From positions 2,368,001 through 2,432,000 of the forward strand of contig OY978098.1 of NCBI GenBank assembly GCA_963854735.1: 64,000 bases of DNA, given 5' to 3'. The notes beneath the pieces are model-generated. The model was not told the origin of the DNA, did not search any database, and saw nothing but the letters and a program-made list of their open reading frames with translations. This stretch comes from Marvania coccoides. Taxonomy: Eukaryota; Chlorophyta; Trebouxiophyceae; Chlorellales; Chlorellaceae. The position numbers were made by a program, and so were the translations under genes. Below are positions 11,578 to 21,961 of this stretch, in pieces (position 1 is the first letter of the stretch; each line of letters starts with the position of its first letter).

Positions 11578-12071
11578 AAGATTTTAGATAAAGATCATTA
11601 GGCAGTGACTGACGGTGACGCAGCGACTGATTCAATCAGATGTTAAATTTGAATGGTGGGGAGGGATGACACTGACTAATAAAATCATGGCAAATCTTAC
11701 GACGCATTGCTTGTTAGAGATGTGTGAGAGCAATACACCAGAAAAGGAACGAGAAAGTGCCGAGCCACTTACTTAGTCCGAAGTACGAGGATGGAAAAGA
11801 AGACAGAAATTCATGCAGCGTGGAGGGAGAGAAAAAATGAGTGAAGAGATGGAGTGGAACGATGCTGCCGAGCTCCAGGCGGCTGAGCAAAAGCAGTTCC
11901 TGCCTCAATGAGGCTATCCGTTGTTTTTCAACAACGAGGGAGATGGGATTTTTCAACAAAGGAAGCCACGAGTTTGAGGGAAATCACCAACAACAAAGGG
12001 ATAGACAATTAGTAAGGTTGAATGAGAGCTAGCTTACCTCCATGCATGGCTAAAACCCCCATCAATACGGA
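11578..12071. other. Convergent 3' region after the AXR1 homologue
   Basis: It contains an AATAAA hexamer at 11678-11683 downstream of AXR1. On the minus strand around 11850-11950 there is a short leucine-rich stretch that might be a further exon of the LRR gene, but no convincing splice chain was found. Confidence 0.4.
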
Positions 12072-12778
12072 TTACAGGGTGCGGACCATTCTTAATGGGT
12101 CAAACCGTGGTTCCACATTCCCCTCCACACCAATTCCAAGAAGAATGGCGTCGTATTCAAAAAGCACTTCGTTCAGATCGTTCCAGTCGACTCCAACCAA
12201 CAAATTATTCACGTCGTCAACTGTTATGCCGGTCTCCCCAAGTGAAAGAGAGCGCAATTTCGGCAGCCGCTCCGCTGCTTGGGCTATTATAGCGCCTGCA
12301 CCGAGCCTCAAGTCCCAATTTTTGACTAAAATGAGTGTTTAAAGAACACGCAGTTAAATTTTTAAAAAATCAAGTTTGGGAGTCCCTTGAGCGTACTAAT
12401 AGCTTCTCCTGCGTATGTGCCCCACAGAGAGAGCTCTTCCAGGGAAGTTCGGTACTGAAAATTTGGGGGCTGCGGCAACAAGAGGCTTCAATTCGTTATA
12501 AAGCGTGAACTCAGTCTTCTTAATTTGCACCAGACGGCAGCATCGGGCCCCAGAGCTGCCGCACCCTCATATCCAATGTTGTTACATCTAGACCCAGCGC
12601 CTCAAGCTCCCATGTTGTGAGCATTCCAAGCAACCCCCTACTGGCGTGCGTTACTCTGATGACGGCATTCACTTGGGCCTTATGACGGGCTGCAAGCAAC
12701 TTGTGCTGCTTAACAAGGTAGCTGGGCAGTGGACTTTTGCTGGATGGTTCTTGCCAGCCAACTTGACACCACGGGGCA
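12072..12778 (-). CDS. Leucine-rich-repeat protein, 5' end unresolved
   Basis: Three exons chain in frame on the minus strand: 12778-12565, then 12454 (or 12469)-12397, then 12325-12072. Together they give about 175 residues. The middle and last exons carry LRR-like strands (SLEELSLWGTY, LPKLRSLSLGETGIT). The acceptor at the top of the first exon (CTCAG) shows that at least one more 5' exon exists, but none could be fixed between 12779 and 13110. The true start is therefore missing from this model. The stop codon overlaps a possible GT donor (CCT|GTAATC), so the 3' end may also continue. The function is unknown; it could be a second member of the F-box/LRR type seen at 37.2-38.4 kb, or a decaying copy. 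Confidence 0.45.
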
Positions 12779-13112
12779 CTGAGATGGGGGGTCTAGCGAG
12801 AAACAAAATTACAAGTAGAGAAAAATACAATATGACGGGGAAAAAGGATACAAAAATGAGTGAATAGATGCGTTTGAATGAGGAGATGAATGGGAAAAAC
12901 CAAAGTCGAAAAAAATGCAGTTCAACAAGTGATTTAGTGGAGAGGAAAAGGCGAGGGCGGGGACAAAAATTTAAAAAAAGTCGGAAGCATCCTATAGGGG
13001 GAGTTTTGAATCCTGATATCAAGCCATACTCGTATCAAAAGGGTCAATGCGGTGAGAATGGACTTCAGCCCATTTATATTACGCTCGCACACACTCAATT
13101 TGGATGACATTT
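12779..13112. other. Region upstream of the LRR gene
   Basis: A/T-rich, with stops in all frames. It should hold the missing 5' exon or promoter of the minus-strand LRR gene and the 3' UTR of the 68-aa gene. No confident exon was found. Confidence 0.35.
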
Positions 13113-13404
13113 TCAGCCGAGCACGTTCCGGGGGTTGAGAGCAATGGGGCCGGCAGCGACGCGCTCTTTGGCGGCGTTCATCTTCAGAGTCGCCGCCGCC
13201 CAGTCGGGGTTCCTGACGGTGTGCGGCAGCTTGGTCTCGCCCTGCAAAATGACGAAAAATTGCGTTCAGTACTAAAGCCTTGAGCCAGATGAAGAAAAAA
13301 GTGAAAATGAATCAAGCGCTACGCACCCCAAGGCGCTGGTACTGCCACACAGCGTAGGAAGCCACGAAGCCAGCCCCAGTTCCGGTGAGCACGCGAGCCA
13401 GCAT
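13113..13404 (-). CDS. Small (68 aa) single-pass membrane protein, possibly mitochondrial
   Basis: Two exons (13404-13327 and 13241-13113) joined in phase 0 encode 68 aa. Residues 1-26 (MLARVLTGTGAGFVASYAVWQY) form a basic-plus-hydrophobic helix. The rest is soluble and basic/polar (ETKLPHTVRNPDW, ending ALNPRNVLG). Size and layout resemble small accessory subunits of respiratory complexes, but I cannot assign a family. An AG acceptor (TTTGCAG) lies immediately before the ATG, so either there is a 5'-UTR intron or the protein starts in an upstream exon; a candidate open stretch lies near 13660-13720. Confidence 0.55.
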
Positions 13405-14235
13405 CTGCAAAAAGTGAAAGAGAAGTAGTAAGAAGATGACAACAAATAATCCCCCAATCGGGGTGTTTCAAACGCTGTCGCTCCTTTTCATAGATAGAAC
13501 GCAGTGAATGCAGCTTGATATAACTGAAACAGACAAAAACATGTGACGAATGGCGGCCATACATTGACGGTATGTTGATTTGGGAGGGACAAAGACAGAG
13601 CTGGGACGGCAGGCAGTGGTGCGGAAAATGAAAGCAGAAAATGAAATTAAAGTTCTCGCATACGCCAAACAGGGCAGGCCCACCTCCGCCAACTCGCTCG
13701 CATGGATCTCTTTCTTTCATTTAGTGTTTTGTGTGTTGTTATTGGGCCTCGATAAGTTTCAGGCAATGCATAAAGACGCAACTACATTGTTGCCAGTATT
13801 CACGAGACACACACAAAGCTGCAGCATTAAAACATACTTAACTAGTAATTTGCATATTCGCCGACAGGCGGAGTTCCCTCCGGAACAAGCGCAGCGGAGC
13901 AGACCTGATGTTCATTTCATTCCGCCTGAGGAATGAACACTATCTGAACAGCTTCAAGTCACAGAGGGCCAATCAAATGGGGTATGGCAGCTTGACGATC
14001 ACTGAGTGGCAGAAGCACTCGTCCCGCTGCGCTGATAAAATCAGCACAAGGTATCAAGTCGTGGTGCGCATGCATGGATGCTCCCTGCTATGTCCCGTTG
14101 CCATTTCCTTCTTATACAGCCCTCTTGAGTACATGATAAACAGTGCATGTCAGCGGGTCGATTATGATGAATGATTGAAACAGAAACAATATTACACAAA
14201 TACAAATCATCATACAAGTTTGTTATTATACAGTC
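13405..14235. other. Gene-poor 830-bp interval
   Basis: It lies between the start of the 68-aa gene and the stop of the SYLF gene (both minus). It may include a 5' exon of the small gene near 13660-13720. Otherwise only short overlapping frames without protein character are seen. Confidence 0.4.
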
Positions 14236-15221
14236 TCACGCAAGCTGCCCACCAGCCTCAGCCTCTGCCATCCCCCTACTCCAGCTCCCCTCCCTGGGGA
14301 TGCTGCTGTCTCTCACTGTGCCGCTCCTCGACCTCGTGAACGTCCCCTGCTTGGAGCTCATCTGCACTACCGTCGAGTTAAGCTTCAACAGGTCCTGCAC
14401 CGTCGAAAATTCCGAGGGGTACGGCACCTTTCCCGCCAAAATGTCGTCGATCGACGCCGCCCCATAAATCTTGCTGTTGATCGCCTTCCACTGCCGCAGG
14501 TACCCCAAATTCAACGAAAAATCAACCAGCATGGCCTCCGCGCGGAAGTAGTTTGCCCGTGTGCCGCTGCGCGAGTCGGACTGCACGTTGTCCTCCTGGG
14601 AAGTGGAGTCAAAGTACATTTTTCTGACCTGTGCCCCGTCCATGTCCACCAAAAACTGCCCTTTGGCGTTGTACGTGAAGCGAGACTTCATGCAGAACGC
14701 CAGCGCCACATCGTCCAGCACCGCTGCGCAAATTCCCGCGGAAATGTAGCCGAGCGACAGCCCCAAGCCAAAGAGATGGCTGTGGACGAAAAGTGGCGGC
14801 GACCAGGAGACGTTGCCTTGTTCGTCTGTGTTTTTGCGGGTGACAAACCCTACTTCGCGCTCGAAGCTGCCCAGGAGGGCGTATTTCCTGCGGAATACGA
14901 AGGCCAGGGCTTTTGCGCCGCGAAAGGCGGTGAGCGGCATCGCTGCTTTGACAACCAGGCCGTTGGGGAGGGTGTGTTCGGTGGTGAGGTTGTTGAGGAA
15001 GGTGATGGTGCGACTGGCGGTCTTGATGAGCAGGTGGTGCAGCGCATCGGGCAGCTGGCTCCCGCCCTGCTGCTGCTGCTGCTGCTGCTGGGCTTCGGGA
15101 TCCTGCAGGCAGAAGGGATAGGGAAGTAGTGTCAATAAGTGTGCACCAGGCCCACGCACGCCGGAAAGACAGCGTGTAAATGGGTTGAACAGCTGCGCAC
15201 CGTGGATGGAGAGTCGGCCAT
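14236..15221 (-). CDS. SYLF-domain (Ysc84/SH3YL1-like) lipid- and actin-binding protein
   Basis: Two exons: a 7-codon first exon (15221-15201) and a large one (15102-14236), 295 aa in all. SYLF domains bind phosphoinositides and, in yeast Ysc84 and animal SH3YL1, actin, in endocytosis and membrane remodelling. Seen are the opening helix (LIKTASRTITFLNN), LVVKAAMPLTAFRGAKALAF, a glycine-rich membrane-inserting strand (LFGLGLSLGYISAGICAAVLDDVALAFC), and the acidic and Tyr-rich C-terminal half. An eight-glutamine run encoded by CAG repeats follows the short first exon, and the C-terminus is Ser/Arg-rich. No SH3 or FYVE domain is present. The gene is divergent from RPAP2. Confidence 0.7.
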
Positions 15222-15533
15222 GAGGGTTTCAATTAAAATAGTTCAAAGAAGATTAATAGGGTAAACTTTGATGGAGCAGTTGGGAGGCGACTGCCTGTGG
15301 CATGCAAATGTGACGATTTAAAGATTTTTTCAGCATCGAATAAATACATAAAAATGTGCTCCTGGAGTTGGATGGAGTCCGTCGTGTTCATTTCAAATTT
15401 CTCTGCGTCATTTTCCAGCTACTATTTGAATTGTTGGCGATTTCAGCATATGCAATTCATTTTAAAACATCCAAATCATCTCTCGTTTGAGCCTCCACTG
15501 TAAAATTAGAAATAAAAAATCTCTAGAACAAAG
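15222..15533. other. Shared upstream region of SYLF (-) and RPAP2 (+) genes
   Basis: About 310 AT-rich bases separate the two start codons and should contain both promoters. No motif is called. Confidence 0.45.
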
Positions 15534-17479
15534 ATGAGTACTCAAACGAAGGCAAAGCCCGTCAGAAAAAAAGTGCTCACGGCCGCAGAGATGCGCTCCA
15601 GAGCAGCCTTTCGCGCCATGGAAAAGTGAGTCGCCGCACACTCAAATATCAATCAAACTGCATCTTGCAAGCCTCTCACCCTTCTGTTCTGCCGATTTCC
15701 GTGCGCAGACTTCTCGAACAAAACATCGAGGGCGAGGCCCAGCTGTGGGCGGTGGCCCGCGTGATGTCTGGCGACGAGTACCTGCAGGCGGCGGAGGAAC
15801 GCTTCTTGGGCGGCGGCTGCGGAAACGCACGCTGCGCCTCTCCCGCGGTCTCGCAGCCCTTCCACGCCAAACTCAAGGTCGATCCCAGAGCCAGCAAGGA
15901 CTACGAGGCCTCAGAGGGCGCTGGGTACTGCGGCATCGAGTGCCAAGCAGCCGCCGCAGCGTTTGCTCAGCGGCTGGGCTCAGCCTCTCAGGCGATGCAC
16001 CGCTTCGAGCTGCTGCTGGAGAAGGTCCGGGAGAAGAAGCGGCAGGGGGTCAAAGACGCACAGGCCGCTGCTGAGCCTCGGGGAGGAGAAGAGCTGGCAG
16101 CTGCGGCGGAGGCAGCAGAAAAGCCTGAAAGCGGGCCGCCTTCCAGCGAGCCTGGTGCCCTTAATCTCAAGGGCGTGTTGAAAAAAAAGTCGAAACTGGC
16201 GGCGGGCACCGCAAAGACGCCCATCATGGCGGCAGAAGTGAAGGAAAGGCAGCCCAGCGGGGCAGCAGCGCCGCCAAAGACGCCCTCGGCCAGAAAAGCG
16301 CACGCGGTGGAGGGGTACGTCCCTCGCGCGGCGCTGAAGAAGGTGGCCGACGACGCGGCTGTAGCAAGCTCGGGGGAGAAGCGGCGAGTGCGGTTTAACA
16401 ATGCGGTGGAGACCTCTTCTGCCACCACTTTAACGCTGAAAGAAGAGCAGGAAGCTAGTAGGGGGCCGTCCTGCGGCATGGCTGCTACTGGGTATGGCTG
16501 GGGTGCAGAGCAGCAACATCAGCAGCAAGGCAGGGGTTCAACAGTGAGTGCGGCCGAACAGATCGCGCAGCAGCAGCAAGAGGAGCAGCAGCGTGCGGTG
16601 TTTGTGCTGGATGTGGATGACGCAGACGGGCCCATTGAAGGCAGTCAGCACGCGCTGGAGGCCAAGTTTGGGTCCCTGAGGCTGGCAGGTGCTGAAGAAT
16701 TGGAGCAGGCAGGGCTGCCTGTTGCTGCCCCTGAGCTGCTGCAGCAACCAGCACCAGCGGAAAACTCAGCAGGAGAAACTGCAGCAGGTGCAGCAGCAGG
16801 CGGCCCCAGCGTGGACGAGATTTTGGCTGCTCGGCTGCGGCAGGGGGCCTCCAAATACTTTCCTCAGCTGGCGGCCACGCTGCCCCCGGAGCTCAACGCC
16901 GCTTTGTCGGACTCTGGTAGCGACGCTGGTGACTCCGAGGGCTCGGAGGACTGGATGCTGAGTGACGATGAGGAGGGCAGCGACAGCGACGGCGATCTTG
17001 CCGCCTACCGCCCCAAACTTTCTTTCTTCGGGGAGCTGATTGCGCACCTGGAGGTGTGGGTGACGGACGCCACGCTGAGCCTGCTGCGCAGCGGCCCAGA
17101 GACCCCGGCCCCGCCATCAAATTCCGACTCTATTCCAGAGATTCGCAACGCCCTGGGTCGATTCCTGGGGCTGGCGGTGCACCCCGTGGCGGAGGCGCTG
17201 CAGGTTGCGCTCCCGCGCAGCGAGGTGGAGCGCGCGGTGCACGAGCTGCTGCAGACGTTTCGGCTGGCGTCGGCGTTGCCAGCGTTCAGTTCCTCGCAGT
17301 GGCGGCTGGTGGCGCTGGTGCTGATGAAGGCGCTGTCGATGGAACGCTCGCCGGGGATGCGCCCGGCGTTTGAGACGCGGGAGGGGGTGCGGCGGGTGAA
17401 CGTGGAGCTGGCGGCCCACGCGTTCACGGGCGAGGAGTTTGTCGCGCTGCTGGAGCAGCTGCTGTGCTGCGAGGAGTGA
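15534..17479 (+). CDS. RPAP2: RPAP2/Rtr1-type RNA polymerase II CTD Ser5 phosphatase
   Basis: Two exons (15534-15625, 15709-17479) encode 620 aa. The family removes phosphate from Ser5 of the Pol II C-terminal repeat and helps in nuclear import and early elongation. The N-terminal Rtr1 domain (about residues 15-150) has the helix AEMRSRAAFRAMEKLLEQ, the YLQAAEERF segment, and a Cys4-like zinc site made by CGNARC and YCGIEC. The middle is low-complexity (Ala, Gln, Glu). The C-terminal third (about 480-620) is globular and rich in Leu/Arg, as in plant RIMA/RPAP2. The acidic stretch SDSGSDAGDSEGSEDWMLSDDEEGSDSDGD is typical of nuclear proteins. Homology is clear in the N-terminal domain only. 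Confidence 0.82.
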
Positions 17480-17742
17480 GAGAGTGAAAGAATCCCGTGC
17501 TGGTATGTGAAGATGCACACCTAGAATTCTGTTTGAAATGAAGTGTACTAGAAATAGCAGCTGCACTGCTGGCAGGCACATAAAAAAAAATCTCTAGCCA
17601 TGTAGTTGCTATATGCCCACATTGAATTCATAAATGATTTCCAGGGTGGATCAGTCGCAATTTTAGTATGAAATTAAGGGCCGCGATAAATTTGTCCCTC
17701 AAAGATTAATCAATTTCGAACTAGTCACTGACCTCGAGAGAG

Positions 17743-19965
17743 ATGCGTGAGATAAGGCGGAAAGGATGGGGCGGAAGGACACGGCAATCATTAAAGGCGA
17801 TCAGGACGGGGCTTCGGCTGAGCAGGCGGCGGTTTGGCTTGTTTTTGCTGCTCCTCATTCTCGTCGGGGGTGCCTGGATGCTCAGCGGGCGATCAACGAC
17901 CGACGATTGGAGTGCCTGGGGTAACTGGGGCAGATCATTGGGCGGAGCCTTCCATTCGTTGCCTTCAATCATCCCAGCCAGACCACGGGTGAGCATCTGC
18001 AGTTGACTCTTTTGCGGCAGGGCGGCATACTCGCAATTCTACAAGAATGGGATGCATGTGCGGATTCATAGGAGGATGTAACCGAAATTTTGCACGCTGG
18101 TATTCCATGCAGGTTATCGACACAGAGTGCTACCAGGGGATGAACAACACGGCTAAACTTAACATAAAAAAGTTCCGGTGCTTCCTAGAGCAGCATGGGC
18201 CAGAGATCAACGCAACGTGGGCCAAGAGTTTTGAAAATCAGCCCGACAGAGGAATTGTTATGATGATGGACAAGGCACCAAGGAGGCTCGCGAATGCGTT
18301 TGTCAACTTGCATGTGCTGCGGAACCACTTGAAAACGCAACTACCCATCACCATCACGCAAGTCTTCTTCTTGCCCATACATTATTTATCTTTAAGGTTC
18401 ATTCATTCAGCTTTTATCTTACCCTGTTTCTTATGCTACAGGTACTGGGATAAGCCGCAGGCCGACGCACTTGAATTTATCAAGGTAAACATTTAAAGAT
18501 TCATCGCCGTCATTTATGTCGCCGTTACTGAATACTTGCGCCTCTCTTTTCCCCCAGGACCACATCACGAATTTGACTATTCTGGATCTCAAGTCGGTTC
18601 CCTTTCCGCCTCACCATGAACACATGCTGAAGGGTGGAAAACTGGACGGGTGCGTTGCATTTTCCGTTAAAAAAAAAACGTAAACGTAAACTATTATATT
18701 CGAAACTATGATGGGCGGCGATTTTTTTTGCGAGGGTATCTGCCGTGGCGTGTCCTCTCAGCTTAACACATATTATGCACGACGCAGATGGAAGGCTAAA
18801 ATCTTTTCTCTTTACGCTGCTCCCTATGTCCAAGTGAGTGACGTGACAACTTTGCGTCTTTTTGCTCTGTATTTTGATTTTGATTTTCTGATGCCAATAC
18901 TGGTGTCTCTCCCTTCTATCCCCGCTGCAGCCCATTTATTTGGATGCGGACAGCATGCTCCTTATGGACCCGGACTTTGTTTACTACAACCCCAATTACT
19001 TCCGGCTCGGCACCATGTTCTTCCCCGAGTTTGCCGTGGGATTCCCTGCCCTGCACAGCAAGCTTGGCATGCCGATGGACAACACCACTCGCAAGACCGA
19101 GGCGCGCCAGTTCGTAATTAACCGAAAGCAGCACTTCACGGTGCTGGAGTGGCTCATGTTCCTGAACTCGCGTGATATAGTCACTAAGGACACAGACAAC
19201 GAAGACAAAGAGACATACAAAGCGGCCTTCTACTTGGCGGGAGTCCCTGAGCATTTCACCATTGCCCCGCTCGGCCCAGGAATGGCGCTGACCCAGGCGG
19301 ACCCTGATCCAGAGGTAACTTGCATTTGTTCGTTTTGTGCTGCCTTGGAAAAATACAGGGGTACAAAAATGAATGCACAGTGTACACACGTAAACGAAAA
19401 AGAAAATAACTTACCCGAACAAGAAAATAACTTTCCCTCTCTATTATGAGCAGGCCGACTTCGACTTGACTGGGTACATCCACTTTGCGGGCAACGGGTC
19501 GGCCATGTTTTGGCGGCACGTCAAGGAGCGCAGCTACAACCCTGAGAAGGACGAGGTAAAGACGGTCACCTCGGTCGTCATTCCTTCGGCCAGTTACGTC
19601 ACTGACCAGGGCCTGGATCCTGCAAAGCTGCCCAAAGAAAATCGTGTCTGGCTCGAAAGCGGCCCCAAATGCGCGTTCTCCATGCACGACCTGCACAAGT
19701 CCTCGCGTTACTGCGCCAAGTACGACACAAATAGATCAGACGGCAAAATTCCGCCCCCCATTTTCAGGGTGAGTAAACAGAAGAAGAAGAAAAATTTAAC
19801 CAAACCTGCAGGTGTCATCATGGCTGGTCTAATGATCTGGATCTATTTTTCCTGCTCTTTCAGGTGCCCTTCAATTCACATCTGTCGGGATGCGTCAACG
19901 CGTCCAACGCGGCTTTCAAGATCTTGCGAACGGCCAAAACCTTCCAGGGGGAGCTGTTTGCATGA
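17743..19965 (+). CDS. MNN1-like (GT71-type) putative mannosyltransferase, type II Golgi membrane protein
   Basis: Eight exons (17743-17988, 18113-18357, 18442-18484, 18558-18649, 18788-18833, 18931-19314, 19454-19768, 19864-19965) encode 490 aa. The basic N-terminus followed by one hydrophobic helix (FGLFLLLLILVGGAWML, about residues 31-47) marks a type II Golgi protein. The luminal part has the family's KIFSLYAAPYVQPIYLDADSMLLMDP segment, with LDAD as the metal and nucleotide-sugar DxD site, and later GYIHFAGNGSAMFWRH. Fungal MNN1 adds alpha-1,3-mannose to glycoproteins; the acceptor in algae is not known. Intron 2 uses a GC donor (AC|GCAAGT). It is the first of several secretory carbohydrate and methyl-transfer genes in a row. 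Confidence 0.8.
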
Positions 19966-20379
19966 TAGAAACGCCGAAAACCACCCCTCCTGATGTTGAG
20001 ATGAATACAAGCGGAGGAAGGACATCAATATCGTAATGAATGCTAATGAATGCATGCTAATTATCAGTTGTATCTCTTTACTGTTTTGGCCGTGATGTTT
20101 TTTTTTTGCAGCGTTTTCCTTTGTATTTTTCAATCTAGATGGTTTAATTATTTGTTATCCTGATAGAGTTGGAATGTAGTGTCGGGGGGGAAGGAGAGGC
20201 CCTTTGAATTTCCATTCAATTTTGTTGAGCGCAGGAAGCTTGTTGTTTTCAACTCTATATATGGGTATAACATTAAATATATATATTTATATTATTCATC
20301 CACAAAGGAAGACTAACGGAAAATTATTGAAAATTAAAGGAAACCAAAGAAAACACACGCTGCTCTTTTCCATAATAAA
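19966..20379. other. Convergent 3' region between the MNN1-like gene and the METTL24-like gene
   Basis: AT-rich, with a GGGGGGG run near 20183-20190 and a TATATA-rich stretch near 20260-20300. No gene is supported. Confidence 0.45.
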
Positions 20380-21961
20380 TCAAGATTTCCAGTCGCCGAC
20401 CTTCAAAAGAAGGAATTCAGAACAACACCTGCAGCAAAGAAATTCCGGGGAGGGGGCATTAGGTCCGGCATAGTTAGAAAACTTTTACCAAACTAAAAAT
20501 AAAAATGTCTGATTTCTTCGCACAGAATTCTTTGCGTCACAGCGTCCAACGTTCTTACCTTCCCATTGGGTTGTCATCACGGGAGGCAATGCCATATCCC
20601 AGCCCGGCGAGGTGGTTAAAATATAGCGCCAAATCTGACTCTGTCAGGTCGTGCATCGGCCAGAGAAGATTGCTGAAGTCTCTAGGGTTGTTCTGCGACG
20701 GCCCCCCCATGTAGATCACCTCCGAGTGGTGGATCTCGATGGCCACCTGCTCAGGAAGGTCGCCGCCCAACTGCCTCCACGCAGACAGCGTATCGAATTC
20801 ATAGCCTGCGGGGGGCATCGATAATTTGTGAAAGCCGGTGCCAAGAAGCAATTTGCGTGTTCACTGGGTTACCATGCGATCCTCGGGATATATCGGGCAT
20901 ACTAAGAAGGCGTCGGACAAAAGCAAGCAAGCCTGTTTTACCTTCAATATCGATCTTTAAAAGCTGGATTTTGTCTAATTTCAGGTCCTCCATGGCATTT
21001 TGGATGGTGGTAAACCTCTCTGGGTCCTGGGCTGCCTTTGCAGCGGTGCCCAGGCAAGTTTTCAAATATTTGTGTCGGCCACCAGGGAGATCACGCCCGT
21101 TGTAAGTGCTGTTAATGAAGCGGATTTTTTTTAATGATTTAGGCTTCAAAAATGTGCTTGCAGCATCGGTACTGGATTTGAAAAAAACGTTTTTATACTC
21201 ACCAGTCGTACGTAAAAATGTTGCATTTGGTAGCTTTCAACATTGCTTGCTCAAACGAGAAGTCGCCATTGGAACCCAGTGAAAAAATGGTGCACGGGGG
21301 CTTCAGCAGCGACACGCAGAGCCACTTCCCTGCATCGGGTTCCTGAGGCGAGCCGCCCATTTTCTGCATGGGCTCCCCACCAGGGCAGGTTACGTACGGG
21401 TTGAAAAGATTGTACTTTTCAAAGTACTTGGGCTCCACTGCGCGCCTGGCCATGATTGCCTGCATACCATCAACCGAAACAGCGAGTAAAACAAAATAGA
21501 AAATATTGAAACACATTGCTGGAAGAAGGCGAAAAAGGCCAAAGCTCACTTGTGTGCAGTTGTTCAGTTTGCACTCGTTCTCTGTGTAGTTCTTCTTCAT
21601 CAGCATGGTCTTTTCAAAAAGAGACGAGGACCAGTATGTCAAATTTTCGAGCGCAGAACTGCCGTAGCTGCCTGGGAAGTGCGGCACCAACGTTGCTGCA
21701 AGAACATGTGTGAAACAAGAGTTCAAAATGACATCTGGGTATGGAATAATAAAGAAAGACTTTAGAATGAAAGAAAAAGCGGTGGCGCCGGGTTCGAAAA
21801 ACACAGCTCCAGGGCGCAAGCTCGTGAATCTTAAACTCACGCCTCTGTGTCATGGTCACTTTCATGTCTCCGTTTCGAGCAAAAGGCGAGTGCAGGACGA
21901 ACACCAAGATGATCACTCCAAAAATCAAGGCGAGCTTGCTGCTACCGCTTTCAAGAACCAT
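20380..21961 (-). CDS. Membrane-anchored Methyltransf_22/METTL24-like (FkbM superfamily) methyltransferase
   Basis: Six exons on the minus strand (21961-21841, 21695-21550, 21459-21203, about 21108-20942, 20805-20559, 20428-20380) give 328 aa. A hydrophobic helix at about residues 9-25 (KLALIFGVIILVFVLHSP) anchors the protein, so the catalytic domain should face the secretory lumen. The SAM-fold motifs are CTIFSLGSNGDFSFE (motif I region), TYDCTYNGRD, LLKIDIEGYEFDTL, and IEIHHSEVIYMG. The last exon supplies the short family C-terminus (RCCSEFLLLKVGDWKS); without it the protein would stop at a splice donor. The family is thought to methylate extracellular glycans or small secreted compounds, but substrates are unknown. 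The gene is divergent from the FkbM gene at 23.7 kb. Confidence 0.78.

Noticed and set aside
20555..20557. In-frame stop at the end of exon 5 of the METTL24-like gene as the true C-terminus
   Set aside because: The stop lies inside a GTAAGA splice donor, and splicing to 20428 adds a family-like tail that ends in a proper stop.
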